A DNA stretch of 64,000 bases from Bacteroidales bacterium (GTDB lineage: Bacteria > Bacteroidota > Bacteroidia > Bacteroidales > UBA932): positions 29,295-93,294 of the forward strand of contig JAFURF010000079.1 of NCBI GenBank assembly GCA_017471965.1. Reading direction: 5' to 3'. Position 1 is the first letter of the stretch; the number at the start of each line of letters is the position of its first letter. Positions 27,658 to 37,180 of the stretch are shown one piece after another. The position numbers and the translations under genes are program-made. The notes beneath the pieces were generated by a model, which did no database searches, was not told where the DNA came from, and saw nothing but the letters and a program-made list of their open reading frames with translations.

Positions 27658-29754
27658 ATGAAACGACTAAACATATTGATTGGTATTTTGATGGCTGCGG
27701 CGGCAGTCGTGTCATGTGAGAACGAGGAAATGGTTGCGCCTTCTCCGGAGGGCATGACCGTGACCCTCGGGTTCGGTATTCAGCCAAAGGCTGTCTTTAC
27801 AGACGAACAGGGAATAGTCTGGGAAGCGGGATCCAGACTGATGTGGAACGAGGGTGACAATGTCTACACTCTCAAGGAGGCGGATATTGACGCGGCGGCA
27901 AATACTGTCACCGTCACCCTTCCGGGTTTGGAAACTGGGGACGAGATCACAGTGAACACTCCTTCCTACGGCAGTTACAAGCAGGAGACCGCAGGAAAGA
28001 TGAATCCGGAAAGACTGTTCCTGAGCGGAAAAGTGGAAGCCGGCAAAGACTATGTGCATATGTCGCTTGTCGGCTCCATCATCCGTTTCCTTCCTTTTAC
28101 GGAAGATTATTCAAGCGAAAGCATCAAAACCATAACCTTCGAGTCGGGAGAGATCTCAAGGTCCGTGATCCTGACCGAGCCGATGTCCCTTGCAGACGCT
28201 TGTTCGAAGGAAAATTCAAAGGGAATCTATCTTGCAATGGAGCCGGGGACTTATCCTGCAGGCTTCAATGTGAGGATAAAGAGCATGTCAGGATGGAAGT
28301 ACACTTTCACATCCACTGAGCCTCTTGTCTTGACCGGGAACACAGTGACCAACATGTCTCTTCCTCTCGATGCCCATGCTGACTATGAAGAGGGCGTGAG
28401 GACAAGGACTTTCTATGTGAGTCCTGACGGAGACAATTCCAGAACAAAGTCAGAGGCGAAGAGCAGTGCCACTCCATGGAAGACCGTCCAGCATGGCGTG
28501 AACAACATTTCAGCAGGGGATACCCTGATCGTGATGGACGGAACCTATAATGAAAGAATAGTGGTCGGAGCATCATCCAGCGGTACTGCCGAGAATCCGA
28601 CGGTGATCATGGGTGAACCCGGATCGAAGCCGGTAATAGACGACGGAAAGGCCGGTGTGACGGACAGGAATGCCAGAGTCTTTTATATCAACGGTGCTGA
28701 CCACATCACAGTCAATAATATCAGCATTGTCAACGGAGGCTGGTACGGCTTTGAACTTAATGAAACTGAAGGAGTGACGATTGAGCATTGCTCCACTTAC
28801 AACACACGTGCATCAGGTATCATTGCCAAGTACTGTACGGATCTTGTGGTTCAGGATAACGAGATCCGCAAGGCCTGTCAGGAATTGGAGCGTGATTCAC
28901 ATGGCTATGGCTCGCATGAGTGCATAACCGTTTCCCGTACGGACGGATTTCTCATCACCCGCAATGAGGTATGGGATACCACAGATGAGGGAGACGCAGG
29001 AGGAGAGGGTATCGACTCCAAAGGGCTCTCACGTAACGGAGAGATATCATACAATTATATCCACAACATAGCCCGTCTGGGACTGTATGTGGATGCCGGA
29101 AGCGGCGACTCGTTCAATATCAGGGTCCACAGCAACCGGATCATCGACACGGACGGAATGTCCGTTGCCGCCGAACTTGGCGGAAAGGCCAAGGGAATAT
29201 ATTTCTACAACAACTTGGTTGTCAACACCGACAAGACAGGTTTTGTATATCAGAACATCATGAACGGTGGTCTGCAGGACATATATGTAGTCAACAATAC
29301 TTTCGTCAATATCGGAAAGAAAGGAGGCTTCTCGGGCGAAATAGGCAACTACAATGAAAATCAGGAAAATTCAAACCTTGTCATAAGGAACAACATATTC
29401 TACAATCCTCAGGGAAATCAGCAGTTCTCGATCTGGCACAATGATGCCACGCCTCATGACATAAGCCACAATCTTTATTTCTATTTCAAGCCGGGATATG
29501 CCGGAGGTGAGAACAATTTCGATAATTCAGACCTGACGTCTGCAGATGTCGTGGATAAGGATCCGCTGCTGACTTCGCCTGCGACAGGTGATTATTCCCT
29601 TACTGCAGGATCGCCTGCGAAATGGGCCGGTATTCCTATAGTATTGAAGGGTACAGAGCCTGGCATGGAGGCCGGTACGCTGCTTTTTGATACCGACATG
29701 AACGGAAAGAAACGCTCGGAGGGCAGATGGTCTATGGGGGCATACGAATTTTAA
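27658..29754 (+). CDS. Lipoprotein with fimbrillin-like N-terminus fused to a right-handed beta-helix (possible lyase)
   Basis: 698 aa. Lipobox AVVSC. Residues about 25-240 are the same fimbrillin-like sandwich as in the preceding gene (MTVTLGFGIQPKAVFTDEQGI, LVGSIIRFLPFTEDY). Residues about 250-698 are a beta-helix: FYVSPDGDNSRTKSEA...PWKTVQHGVNNISAGDTLIVMDGTY, ITVNNISIVNGGWYGFELN, LVVQDNEIRKA, FLITRNEVWD, VVNNTFVNIG and a closing SMGAYEF. The motif DEGDAGGEGIDSKG and the Asp/Lys-containing coils recall PL9- and PL1-like lyases, but no triad could be assigned. The gene shows module exchange: the front of a binding protein attached to a beta-helix rather than to the repeat domain. Confidence 0.72.
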   Translation: MKRLNILIGILMAAAAVVSCENEEMVAPSPEGMTVTLGFGIQPKAVFTDEQGIVWEAGSRLMWNEGDNVYTLKEADIDAAANTVTVTLPGLETGDEITVNTPSYGSYKQETAGKMNPERLFLSGKVEAGKDYVHMSLVGSIIRFLPFTEDYSSESIKTITFESGEISRSVILTEPMSLADACSKENSKGIYLAMEPGTYPAGFNVRIKSMSGWKYTFTSTEPLVLTGNTVTNMSLPLDAHADYEEGVRTRTFYVSPDGDNSRTKSEAKSSATPWKTVQHGVNNISAGDTLIVMDGTYNERIVVGASSSGTAENPTVIMGEPGSKPVIDDGKAGVTDRNARVFYINGADHITVNNISIVNGGWYGFELNETEGVTIEHCSTYNTRASGIIAKYCTDLVVQDNEIRKACQELERDSHGYGSHECITVSRTDGFLITRNEVWDTTDEGDAGGEGIDSKGLSRNGEISYNYIHNIARLGLYVDAGSGDSFNIRVHSNRIIDTDGMSVAAELGGKAKGIYFYNNLVVNTDKTGFVYQNIMNGGLQDIYVVNNTFVNIGKKGGFSGEIGNYNENQENSNLVIRNNIFYNPQGNQQFSIWHNDATPHDISHNLYFYFKPGYAGGENNFDNSDLTSADVVDKDPLLTSPATGDYSLTAGSPAKWAGIPIVLKGTEPGMEAGTLLFDTDMNGKKRSEGRWSMGAYEF

Positions 29755-29784
29755 CGGACAGACACAAGATTGATCATATCGGAT

Positions 29785-32352
29785 ATGAGAACGGTTTTGA
29801 CTATAATCACTTTATTTGCATTATGCATGTCGGTGTCGGCACAGCAGAAGAAGATATATCTTGCTCCAGATGACCACACTGACTACATGTGGACTGCCAA
29901 TGAGGAGGATTACAAGGAAGCCATCCTGAAGATGCTTGACTATTATATCGACCTCAATGAGAAGACCGCTCATGAGCCGTATCATGTCCAGAACAAATGG
30001 AATTGCGACGGTACGTACTGGCTCCACCTGTATGAGCAGAACAGGAGCAAGGCGCAGGTGGACCGTCTTCTCGAACAGATAAGGCAGGAGAGGATTACCG
30101 TCCCTATGAATACGCTTCTGAGTGTCATGGGTGTGGCCCCTCTTGAGGCGACCCTTCGTGACATGTATTATGCCGGTTCGATGCAGAGGAAGCATGACCT
30201 GCCTTTCGAGATGGCATTGAACATGGAGGATCAGGTGCTTCCTCTGGGACTTTCGTCGCTCTGGACCGGCTCCGGAGTGAAGTATTCGTGGAGAGGCGTA
30301 TGCTCCTGTGTAACAAGTGTAAAGGGACTTGACAAGCGACCTCATGAGGTCTACTGGTACACCGGACTGGACGGACAGAGGGTGATGATGAAATGGTATT
30401 CCATCGATCCCGAAATGGTTGCAAAGCCGAATGTGTTCAGATATAATCTCGGCAAATATCTTGAGGCCGACAATATTCCGAACGCTGTCACGGACCTCAA
30501 GGCCCTTCTGGCTGACAAGGAAAGGTACCCGTACCATATTGCCGGGGCATTCGGCAAGGGTGGTGACAATCTGACTACCTTGACTGCCGATTTTTCCCGT
30601 ATCGCACGTGAACAGTCCGATGACGAGTATCAGATCATCGTATCCAACGAACTTGACTTTTTCCGTGACATGGAGAGGAATTACGGTGACGTGCTGCCTT
30701 CCGAGTCACTTTCCTATGGCTCGACGGAGTGGGGAACAGCCGTCGCATCCATGGCCGAACTTTCAGCACAGGTAAAGCGATCGATAGAGAAACTCCGTAC
30801 AGCGGAACTGATGTATACGCTCGTCGCACGTCAGGATCGGGATTTTGCTGAAGACCTTGAGGAACTCCGTAAGAACGCATGGTTCGCCTGCGGAATGTAT
30901 TACGAACATGACTGGACTGCGGACAGTCCCGACGTGACCAGAAAACAGAGGGCGGACTGGCAGAGGAAGATGGCGCAGCAGATCTTTGATTATGTCGATA
31001 CACTTTATGACCGTTCATATGAGCGTCTGTCGTCCCTTATTGCCGGAGATGAGGATACATTCTTCGTACTCAATCCTTTAGGCTGGACCCGTACCGATTA
31101 TTGTGACTATGCATATGATGGTGATCCAGATGTTTCTGTCGTGGATCTTGCAGACGGCACGTCCGTTCCTTATCAGTGGGTGGAAAAGGACGGAAAGCGT
31201 CATATGAGGATTCTTGCGCGTAACATCCCTTCCATGGGCTACAAGACTTTCCGGATCAGGAAAGGCGGTGCTCCTTCTGAAGGACATCCTTTTGTGTTTG
31301 ATGCCTCTGCCGGTACTCTTGAGAATGCTTTCTATCGTATGACCATGAACCGTCAGGGATCGATAACGAGCATCATCGACAAGAGGAACGGAAACAGGGA
31401 ATGTATCCGTGAGATAAACGGCAGGTCTGCCAATGATCTTGGAAAGGCAAAACGTACTAAGGGCATCAAGGGAAATGCCTTGCGTCTTGAGAATGTCGGA
31501 CCGGTGTCCGCGACTATTGTCGCTCAGTCTTATTTCCCTTTGAAGCATGTTTCGAGAATAACCCTGTTCAACGATATCGACCGAATCGAGATAGAGAACA
31601 GTCTGGATGAGAATTTCGGCAATAATATCCAGACCTACGCCTATTCCTTCAATATTGATGACCCTTATATCCGTACGGAAGAGGCAGGTGCCATCCTTGA
31701 TGTCCGTCAGGCATCTCAGGGCGGCCATTATGCCGACAGCATCTGCCGTCTGGATTGGGTTGCCATCAACCACTTTGCAGACATTTCCGGCACTCAGGGA
31801 GGTATGGTGCTTTCCAACAGGGATGCATATTTCATGAAGACCGGAAACAGTACCATCGATACCCTTGATGTCGTCACTCCTCAGATCCAGGTGATGATAG
31901 GCGGCAAGGTGAACCCTTGGCTAGGCATTGATTATCAGGATGGTGACAGCCATTTCGGCAACAGTTTCGCCCTCCTGCCGTACAATGAAGCATACGATCC
32001 TTCAAGGTCTATGCGTTTCTCCCTGGAACATCAGAATCCTCTTGTAGCAGGGTCTGCACGTGGAGACGGCAGAGCGTATAAGGGAGAGTATTCTCTTGTG
32101 AACGTTTCCAATCCGGATGTCATGATATGGACGGTAAAGCCCGCTGAAGACGGAATAGATGAAGGCGTGGTCGTACGTCTCTGGAATCTTTCCGACGATG
32201 ACGAGGAATGCAGCATGAACACCGGCTGGAAGATGAAGTCTGCCGTCAGGACCACTCACGTCGAGACTGACATTGAACCGATGGAAGTGAAGAAAGGCCG
32301 GCTTACCTTGAACATGGGACATAACAGGATAGAAACATATAAAGTAAAATAA
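29785..32352 (+). CDS. GH38-like (alpha-mannosidase superfamily) exported protein
   Basis: 855 aa from the ATG; the TTG 15 bp upstream would add residues before the signal peptide (MRTVLTIITLFALCMSVSAQ), so the ATG is preferred. The N-terminal domain carries a His-x-Asp pair (His31, Asp33 in APDDHTDYMW), matching the zinc-binding motif of GH38, though the usual H-x-D-P-G-W is replaced. Helical and beta-sandwich parts follow (FFVLNPLGWTRTDY, NIPSMGYKTFRIRKGG, LENAFYRMTMNRQGSITSI), the usual GH38 C-terminal layout. GH38 enzymes are zinc-dependent retaining alpha-mannosidases. The divergence in the first motif means the substrate may not be mannose. The GH39-like gene follows after 20 bp. Confidence 0.7.
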   Translation: MRTVLTIITLFALCMSVSAQQKKIYLAPDDHTDYMWTANEEDYKEAILKMLDYYIDLNEKTAHEPYHVQNKWNCDGTYWLHLYEQNRSKAQVDRLLEQIRQERITVPMNTLLSVMGVAPLEATLRDMYYAGSMQRKHDLPFEMALNMEDQVLPLGLSSLWTGSGVKYSWRGVCSCVTSVKGLDKRPHEVYWYTGLDGQRVMMKWYSIDPEMVAKPNVFRYNLGKYLEADNIPNAVTDLKALLADKERYPYHIAGAFGKGGDNLTTLTADFSRIAREQSDDEYQIIVSNELDFFRDMERNYGDVLPSESLSYGSTEWGTAVASMAELSAQVKRSIEKLRTAELMYTLVARQDRDFAEDLEELRKNAWFACGMYYEHDWTADSPDVTRKQRADWQRKMAQQIFDYVDTLYDRSYERLSSLIAGDEDTFFVLNPLGWTRTDYCDYAYDGDPDVSVVDLADGTSVPYQWVEKDGKRHMRILARNIPSMGYKTFRIRKGGAPSEGHPFVFDASAGTLENAFYRMTMNRQGSITSIIDKRNGNRECIREINGRSANDLGKAKRTKGIKGNALRLENVGPVSATIVAQSYFPLKHVSRITLFNDIDRIEIENSLDENFGNNIQTYAYSFNIDDPYIRTEEAGAILDVRQASQGGHYADSICRLDWVAINHFADISGTQGGMVLSNRDAYFMKTGNSTIDTLDVVTPQIQVMIGGKVNPWLGIDYQDGDSHFGNSFALLPYNEAYDPSRSMRFSLEHQNPLVAGSARGDGRAYKGEYSLVNVSNPDVMIWTVKPAEDGIDEGVVVRLWNLSDDDEECSMNTGWKMKSAVRTTHVETDIEPMEVKKGRLTLNMGHNRIETYKVK

Positions 32353-32372
32353 TATAAACACTAAGAACCATT

Positions 32373-33806
32373 ATGAGGAAACTGACCACATTATGCATCG
32401 CTGCGACATTGATGCTGCCGATCTTTTCCGCTGAAGCACAGGAAGGGTATAATGAACTGAAGATCGACAACTCCTACACTCTTGCAGGAACGTTGAAGCC
32501 AAAGACTGTGCATGAGATCAAGTCCGGCAATCTTACTGTCGGCTGTGAGGTCCTTGATAGGGATTATACAGACTATGACGAGTACAAGACCTATCTTCCG
32601 GGTCTGGGATGCAGGAAGATCCGTCTTCAGGCAGGCTGGGCGAAGACCGAGAAGGTGAAGGGTGTCTATGATTTCGCATGGCTCGACCATATCATCGATG
32701 ATGCCACATCAAGAGGCCTTGAGATCTGGCTTCAGACATCATACGGTAACCCTATCTATCCGGGTGGCGGAACTATCAACCTCGGAGGTGGAATGCCTGT
32801 GTCTGATGAAGCCAAGACTGCATGGAACAACTGGGTACGTGCCATGGCTCAGAGATACAAGGGAAAGGTGCATGAGTGGGAAATCTGGAATGAGCCGGAT
32901 CTGAGTGAGTCCATTCCTGCAGAAGACATAGTGGACATGAACATCCGTACTGCAGAAATCATCAGGAGTGTGGATCCGGATGCTAAGATTGCAGGCTTTG
33001 CATTCTGCGTGCTCAATCCGCGACTTCTTGACGAATGTCTTTCGCTTGTCCAGAAGGCTGGCAAACTTGATCTTTTCCATTGGATATCATATCATGGTTA
33101 TCAGTACCGTCCGGAGAATTCCTACAGGGAGGTGATGGCATTCCGTGAGGTCATCGACAAGTACGATCCGTCTATCATGCTCCGTCAGGGAGAGAACGGC
33201 GCACCATCAAAGGGTCACATGGGAGGTGCTCTCGATGATTACGACTGGACGGAACTTTCACAGGCGAAATGGGACCTCAGAAGACTGGCCGGAGACCATG
33301 GCCATGATGTCGAGTCCAGCGTGTTCTCGATCATTGACATGGCCTATCCTACAGGAGAGAACAAGTATGTAGCGAAACTCAACGTCAAGGGACTAATTCA
33401 GTCAAACGAATACAAGAAGGTGCTCAGGACCAAACTTGCATACCGTGCCGTACAGCATTACGCTTCAATGTTTGACAACTTTGCAGAAAGGATAAAGGAC
33501 TACGGATTCTCTACTGCTGATGCAGAGGATTATGCGAATTACCTGTACAGGAACGAGGAAGGAAAGTACAGTTTCCAGATATGGAAGCAGACAGAGGCTC
33601 CTCTGAATGACAATACCGTGGAATACAAGACCATCAGACTTGAAGGTGCCTCATTCGAGAATCCGGTATGGATTGACCTCATCTCAGGAGTGGTATATGA
33701 GATTCCTGCAAAGTGCATGAAGGTCAGGAAAGGGGCCGTCATCATAAAGGACGTGCCTGTCTACGATTCTCCGGTAGTGATAACAGATAAAAGCGTTTTG
33801 GAATAA
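32373..33806 (+). CDS. GH39-like clan GH-A retaining glycosidase
   Basis: 477 aa with a signal peptide ending ...IFSAEAQ. A single TIM barrel: LGCRKIRLQAGWAKTEKVKGVYDFAWLD near the start, putative acid/base Glu174 in WEIWNEPDLS, and putative nucleophile Glu274 in LRQGENGAPS. The spacing of exactly 100 residues and the motifs fit GH39 (beta-xylosidases, alpha-L-iduronidases), but other GH-A families such as GH5 subgroups cannot be excluded. The protein should act in the periplasm on oligosaccharides. Its stop overlaps the start of the symporter gene (TAATG), which suggests translational coupling with transport of the released sugar. Confidence 0.72.
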   Translation: MRKLTTLCIAATLMLPIFSAEAQEGYNELKIDNSYTLAGTLKPKTVHEIKSGNLTVGCEVLDRDYTDYDEYKTYLPGLGCRKIRLQAGWAKTEKVKGVYDFAWLDHIIDDATSRGLEIWLQTSYGNPIYPGGGTINLGGGMPVSDEAKTAWNNWVRAMAQRYKGKVHEWEIWNEPDLSESIPAEDIVDMNIRTAEIIRSVDPDAKIAGFAFCVLNPRLLDECLSLVQKAGKLDLFHWISYHGYQYRPENSYREVMAFREVIDKYDPSIMLRQGENGAPSKGHMGGALDDYDWTELSQAKWDLRRLAGDHGHDVESSVFSIIDMAYPTGENKYVAKLNVKGLIQSNEYKKVLRTKLAYRAVQHYASMFDNFAERIKDYGFSTADAEDYANYLYRNEEGKYSFQIWKQTEAPLNDNTVEYKTIRLEGASFENPVWIDLISGVVYEIPAKCMKVRKGAVIIKDVPVYDSPVVITDKSVLE

Positions 33807-35464
33807 TGGAGGCTGTACAACTGCAGAATCTGGACTATATAGCGGTCCTGATCTATATCGGCCTGATGGCCGTCATAGGCCTGTCTTTCGGGTGGTTCAT
33901 CAAGGACGTCGGTGCATATTTCAAAGGCAGCGGCACCATTCCTTGGATCATGGCCACCATCACGAACTTCATGGGCCTTTTCAGCACTTTCGTGTTTGTC
34001 GCATATGCGGGAATTGCATATGAGTATGGAATGGTTTCGATCACGGTTTTCTGGACGACTGTGCCTGCATGCATCATTGCCGGCATCCTTTTCGGAAAAC
34101 GATGGAGAAGGACAGGCCATACCACACCTATCGAGTATCTGGAGCAGCGTTACGGCTATTCTGTCCGGAAACTTGAGACTGGTCTGGGACTGGTGATGCG
34201 TTTCCTTGACAATATGGTGCGTCTGTATGCGATAGGCGTGTTCATATCTGTCGTCACTCCTCTTTCCCTGGAGTGGTCCATAGTGATATCCGGTGTCATC
34301 GTGACCGCCTTCAACATCATCGGCGGAATATGGACCGTGACCATCATGAGTACGGTGCAGATGATCATCCTCATTCTTGTGACCTTCATCCTTCTGCCTC
34401 TTTCTCTTGACGCTGTGGGAGGACTCGGAGGATTCGCTGAGAAGATGCCTGAGCATCTGAAATGGTTCAACGGTCCCAAGGGACAGCCTCTCTGGCTTAT
34501 CGTCTACGGCATCATGATCATCATCAAGTATAATGAGAACTGGACCTTCATCCAGAAGTTCTATTGCGTCAAGGACGAGAAGGCTGCTAACAAGGTGGGA
34601 ATCGTGAGCGGTATCCTGTTCTTTGTCTTCACTCCCATCTTCCTGCTCCCGGCAGTCGTGTCACCGCAGATCATTCCGGATATAGCGGATCCGGAAATGT
34701 CTTATGTGACAGTGTCCTGCATGCTTCTCCCTGTGGGTGTGATGGGTATAATGTTCTCATCAATGTTCGCGGCAACGATGTCGTCCCTCAATTCAGAGTA
34801 CAACATCATGGCTGGCGTACTGACCAATGACGTATATCTCAGGATGTTCAATCCTAAGGCAGATGCAAGGCAGCAGATGAAGGTCGCACGCCTTGCCACT
34901 CTCCTTGTCGGTGTCATCATGATTCTTGGTGCCATCGGCATCCGCAATTTCGGTGGTGCTTTCGAGGCCAACAAACTTTTTACAGGTATCCTGGCCATCC
35001 CGATGGGCATTCCTCTCATCATGGGTATCGTGTCCAAGAAGCCGAACAAGGACTCTGCGGTCTACACCATCATCTTCGGTATCGTCACAGGAATTGTGCT
35101 TAATATGCTGCCTTTCGTGTCGTGGGAGATGGCTACCCTGGTGGAGATCGCAATCTGTCTGCTGATCTATTATTATCCTGCATTCCTGAAGACAAGAACA
35201 TATTCGAAGGACGAGGTGGAATTCTTTGAAAAGATAGAGACTCCTATAAGAGAGGAGGACAAGCCTGTCATTTCACCGACTTATGTGAAGACCATGTCTT
35301 ACCTGCTCATCTTCTCCATCGCACTGGCAGGACTTCTCTTCGGTGGAATGAGCATCCCGTCACTTGATACTGCAGGCGGACGTTACAGCATGATTGCAGG
35401 AGTCATATGCCTTGTTCTCGCTGCGGTGCTTTACATCATGTTCAGAAGAAAACTTAAGAAATAG
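33806..35464 (+). CDS. Sodium:solute symporter (SSS family), inner-membrane sugar or uronate transporter
   Basis: 552 aa, highly hydrophobic with about 13-14 predicted membrane segments, beginning DYIAVLIYIGLMAVIGLSFGW. The SSS fold is indicated by the first-helix pattern, by YLEQRYGYSVRKLETGLGLVMRFLD after helix three, by NENWTFIQKFYCVKDEKAANKVG in the middle and by a Na+-site-like SSMFAATMSSLNSEYNIMAGVLTND. Members import sugars, uronates or sialic acid with Na+. No sugar specificity can be read directly. Its place just before the glucuronate genes suggests glucuronate or an aldobiouronic acid as substrate (inference). It overlaps the GH39-like gene by one base. Confidence 0.92.
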   Translation: MEAVQLQNLDYIAVLIYIGLMAVIGLSFGWFIKDVGAYFKGSGTIPWIMATITNFMGLFSTFVFVAYAGIAYEYGMVSITVFWTTVPACIIAGILFGKRWRRTGHTTPIEYLEQRYGYSVRKLETGLGLVMRFLDNMVRLYAIGVFISVVTPLSLEWSIVISGVIVTAFNIIGGIWTVTIMSTVQMIILILVTFILLPLSLDAVGGLGGFAEKMPEHLKWFNGPKGQPLWLIVYGIMIIIKYNENWTFIQKFYCVKDEKAANKVGIVSGILFFVFTPIFLLPAVVSPQIIPDIADPEMSYVTVSCMLLPVGVMGIMFSSMFAATMSSLNSEYNIMAGVLTNDVYLRMFNPKADARQQMKVARLATLLVGVIMILGAIGIRNFGGAFEANKLFTGILAIPMGIPLIMGIVSKKPNKDSAVYTIIFGIVTGIVLNMLPFVSWEMATLVEIAICLLIYYYPAFLKTRTYSKDEVEFFEKIETPIREEDKPVISPTYVKTMSYLLIFSIALAGLLFGGMSIPSLDTAGGRYSMIAGVICLVLAAVLYIMFRRKLKK

Positions 35465-35474
35465 ACTGACAGAT

Positions 35475-36425
35475 ATGAAGATAGCATGGTATCTTCCGGC
35501 ATTGCCGGATCCGAAATGGAAGGTGGCGAAGCAACTCGGAGTGGACTACGCGGTTGCTGCCCTGCCACAGGAAAAATACTATATGAAACCTTGGGATTTC
35601 AAGGCCATGCTCTACATGAAGGAGAATCTTTCTGATGCCGGATTCAAGTTGGAGGTGATCGAGCCTGCTCCGCCTCACTACAGCATCAAGTTGGGACTCC
35701 CGGGAAGAGAGGATGAACTGAAGGTGTTCGAGCAGGTGCTGCGTAATATGGCGGCCCTCGAGATCCCGACACTCTGCTACAATTTCATGCCGCAGTCAGG
35801 CTGGTACAGGACCAGTTTTGCAAAGAAAGGACGTGGCGGAGCACTCGTGACAGCCTTCGATGCCTCTAAGATGGAAAAGGCTCCGGTTCTCACCGAGGCG
35901 GGTGTCGTGCCGGATGAGAAGATATGGGACAATTACAAGTATTTCATGGACCGTATCCTTCCGGTTGCCGAGGAATGCAAGGTGAAACTGGCCCTGCATC
36001 CGGACGATCCGCCTGTTCCGTCGCTTCAAGGCGTTGCCCGAATATTCAGAAGTGTGGAGAATATAGATAGGGCTCTGGACCTTTATCCAAGTGATTATAA
36101 CGGCATCACACTGTGCCAGGGTACCTTTGCCGCAATGGGAGAGGACATTCCGGAAGTGATTGAGCATTTCGGAAGCAGGGGAAAGATATTCTTTGCTCAT
36201 TTCCGTGACATCAGGGGCAATGCACAATGCTTTGAGGAGACCTTCCACGATGAGGGTATGACTGATATGAAAGCCTGCATAGAGGCATATAAAAAGGTAG
36301 GATTTGACGGGCCTGTGAGAACTGACCATGCACCGGTGATGGAAGGTGAGGGCGGCAGCAACCCTGCTTATGAAATGCTGGGGCACATCTTTGCGACCGG
36401 CTATCTTAAAGGACTATTGGAGTAA
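35475..36425 (+). CDS. uxuA: UxuA-like D-mannonate dehydratase
   Basis: 316 aa; an in-frame ATG further upstream lies inside the symporter gene, so the start at MKIAWYLPALPDP is chosen. It shows the conserved core of UxuA: CYNFMPQSGWYRTSF, KLALHPDDPPVPSLQG, TLCQGTFAAMGEDI, HFRDIRGNAQCFEETFHDEG and VRTDHAPVM, which supply the metal and catalytic residues. The reaction is dehydration of D-mannonate to 2-keto-3-deoxy-D-gluconate in the cytoplasm, Mn2+/Fe2+ dependent. It is shorter than typical UxuA (about 350-394 aa), missing N-terminal and loop segments, so a related sugar acid is possible. The other enzymes of the glucuronate branch are in the next three genes. Confidence 0.85.
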   Translation: MKIAWYLPALPDPKWKVAKQLGVDYAVAALPQEKYYMKPWDFKAMLYMKENLSDAGFKLEVIEPAPPHYSIKLGLPGREDELKVFEQVLRNMAALEIPTLCYNFMPQSGWYRTSFAKKGRGGALVTAFDASKMEKAPVLTEAGVVPDEKIWDNYKYFMDRILPVAEECKVKLALHPDDPPVPSLQGVARIFRSVENIDRALDLYPSDYNGITLCQGTFAAMGEDIPEVIEHFGSRGKIFFAHFRDIRGNAQCFEETFHDEGMTDMKACIEAYKKVGFDGPVRTDHAPVMEGEGGSNPAYEMLGHIFATGYLKGLLE

Positions 36426-36451
36426 TTACGTATATTAAAACTGATGACTAT

Positions 36452-37177
36452 ATGAAAGACAAGAATCTGATGAGACTCGAGAAACTTCGTGAAAAACTGG
36501 ATAGGATTGACGATACTGTCTTCCCGATTTCCGAAGTGGAATTATGCGAAAGGTTTGAGAAACTCTATACCGGTGCAGTGAATGATGTTTTGAGGGAATT
36601 GACATATATGGATCAGGCTCTGCCTATCAATATTCTTCCTCTGAAGTTCGAGATGGCGGCATGCGGAATCGCATATACCGTAAGGAGCAATCCTGATCCG
36701 ACAGTAGGAGGAGAGATGGAAGTACGTGCGCAGATGCTTGACGAGATGCCGAAGCATTGCTGTGTGGTATGGGATGCCGGTGATGAGGTCGAGGCTTCGC
36801 ATTGGGGAGAGGTGATGACAGCCTCTGCGATAGCACGCGGTGCGAGGATGGCGGTAGTGAACGGTGGTCTTCGTGACACCCGTCAGGTGCTGGCGCAGAA
36901 TTTCCCTGTATTCTACAGATACCGCACTTCCAACGGTTCTCTCGGAAGAACAAAGATTACCGGTTACAACGTGCCTGTAAGAATCGGAAAGGCCTATATC
37001 AAGCCTGGTGACGTGATCTTCGGTGATATTGACGGTGTGGTAGTGATTCCTCGTGCAGTCGCATATGAGGTCCTTTTAAGGGCAGAAGAAATCAAAGGCA
37101 ACGAAAAGGAGATGCGTACCTGGGTACATGAGGGCTTCTCTGCGGTTGAAATGGTGAATAACGGAGGATATTTCTAG
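36452..37177 (+). CDS. Cytoplasmic RraA-like class II aldolase candidate
   Basis: 241 aa, no signal peptide. RraA fold with intact catalytic motifs: the GGLRD motif in AVVNGGLRDTRQVL (Arg and metal-binding Asp) and NVPVRIGKAYIKPGDVIFGDIDGVVVIP near the C-terminus. RraA-fold HMG/CHA aldolases cleave 4-hydroxy-2-keto acids to pyruvate with Mg2+/Mn2+. It is placed between mannonate dehydratase, which makes 2-keto-3-deoxygluconate (a 4-hydroxy-2-keto acid), and UxaC; no KDG kinase (KdgK) or KDPG aldolase is in the window. A direct pyruvate-releasing cleavage of KDG is therefore a reasonable inference. RNase E inhibition is less likely given the context. It is paralogous to the secreted copy at 265. 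Confidence 0.8.
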   Translation: MKDKNLMRLEKLREKLDRIDDTVFPISEVELCERFEKLYTGAVNDVLRELTYMDQALPINILPLKFEMAACGIAYTVRSNPDPTVGGEMEVRAQMLDEMPKHCCVVWDAGDEVEASHWGEVMTASAIARGARMAVVNGGLRDTRQVLAQNFPVFYRYRTSNGSLGRTKITGYNVPVRIGKAYIKPGDVIFGDIDGVVVIPRAVAYEVLLRAEEIKGNEKEMRTWVHEGFSAVEMVNNGGYF

Positions 37178-37180
37178 GAT

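Noticed and set aside
35394-35474. Longer N-terminus for the uxuA gene from an upstream ATG
   Set aside because: It would overlap the last 71 bases of the symporter gene and add a sequence not like UxuA; MKIAWYLP at 35475 is the natural start.
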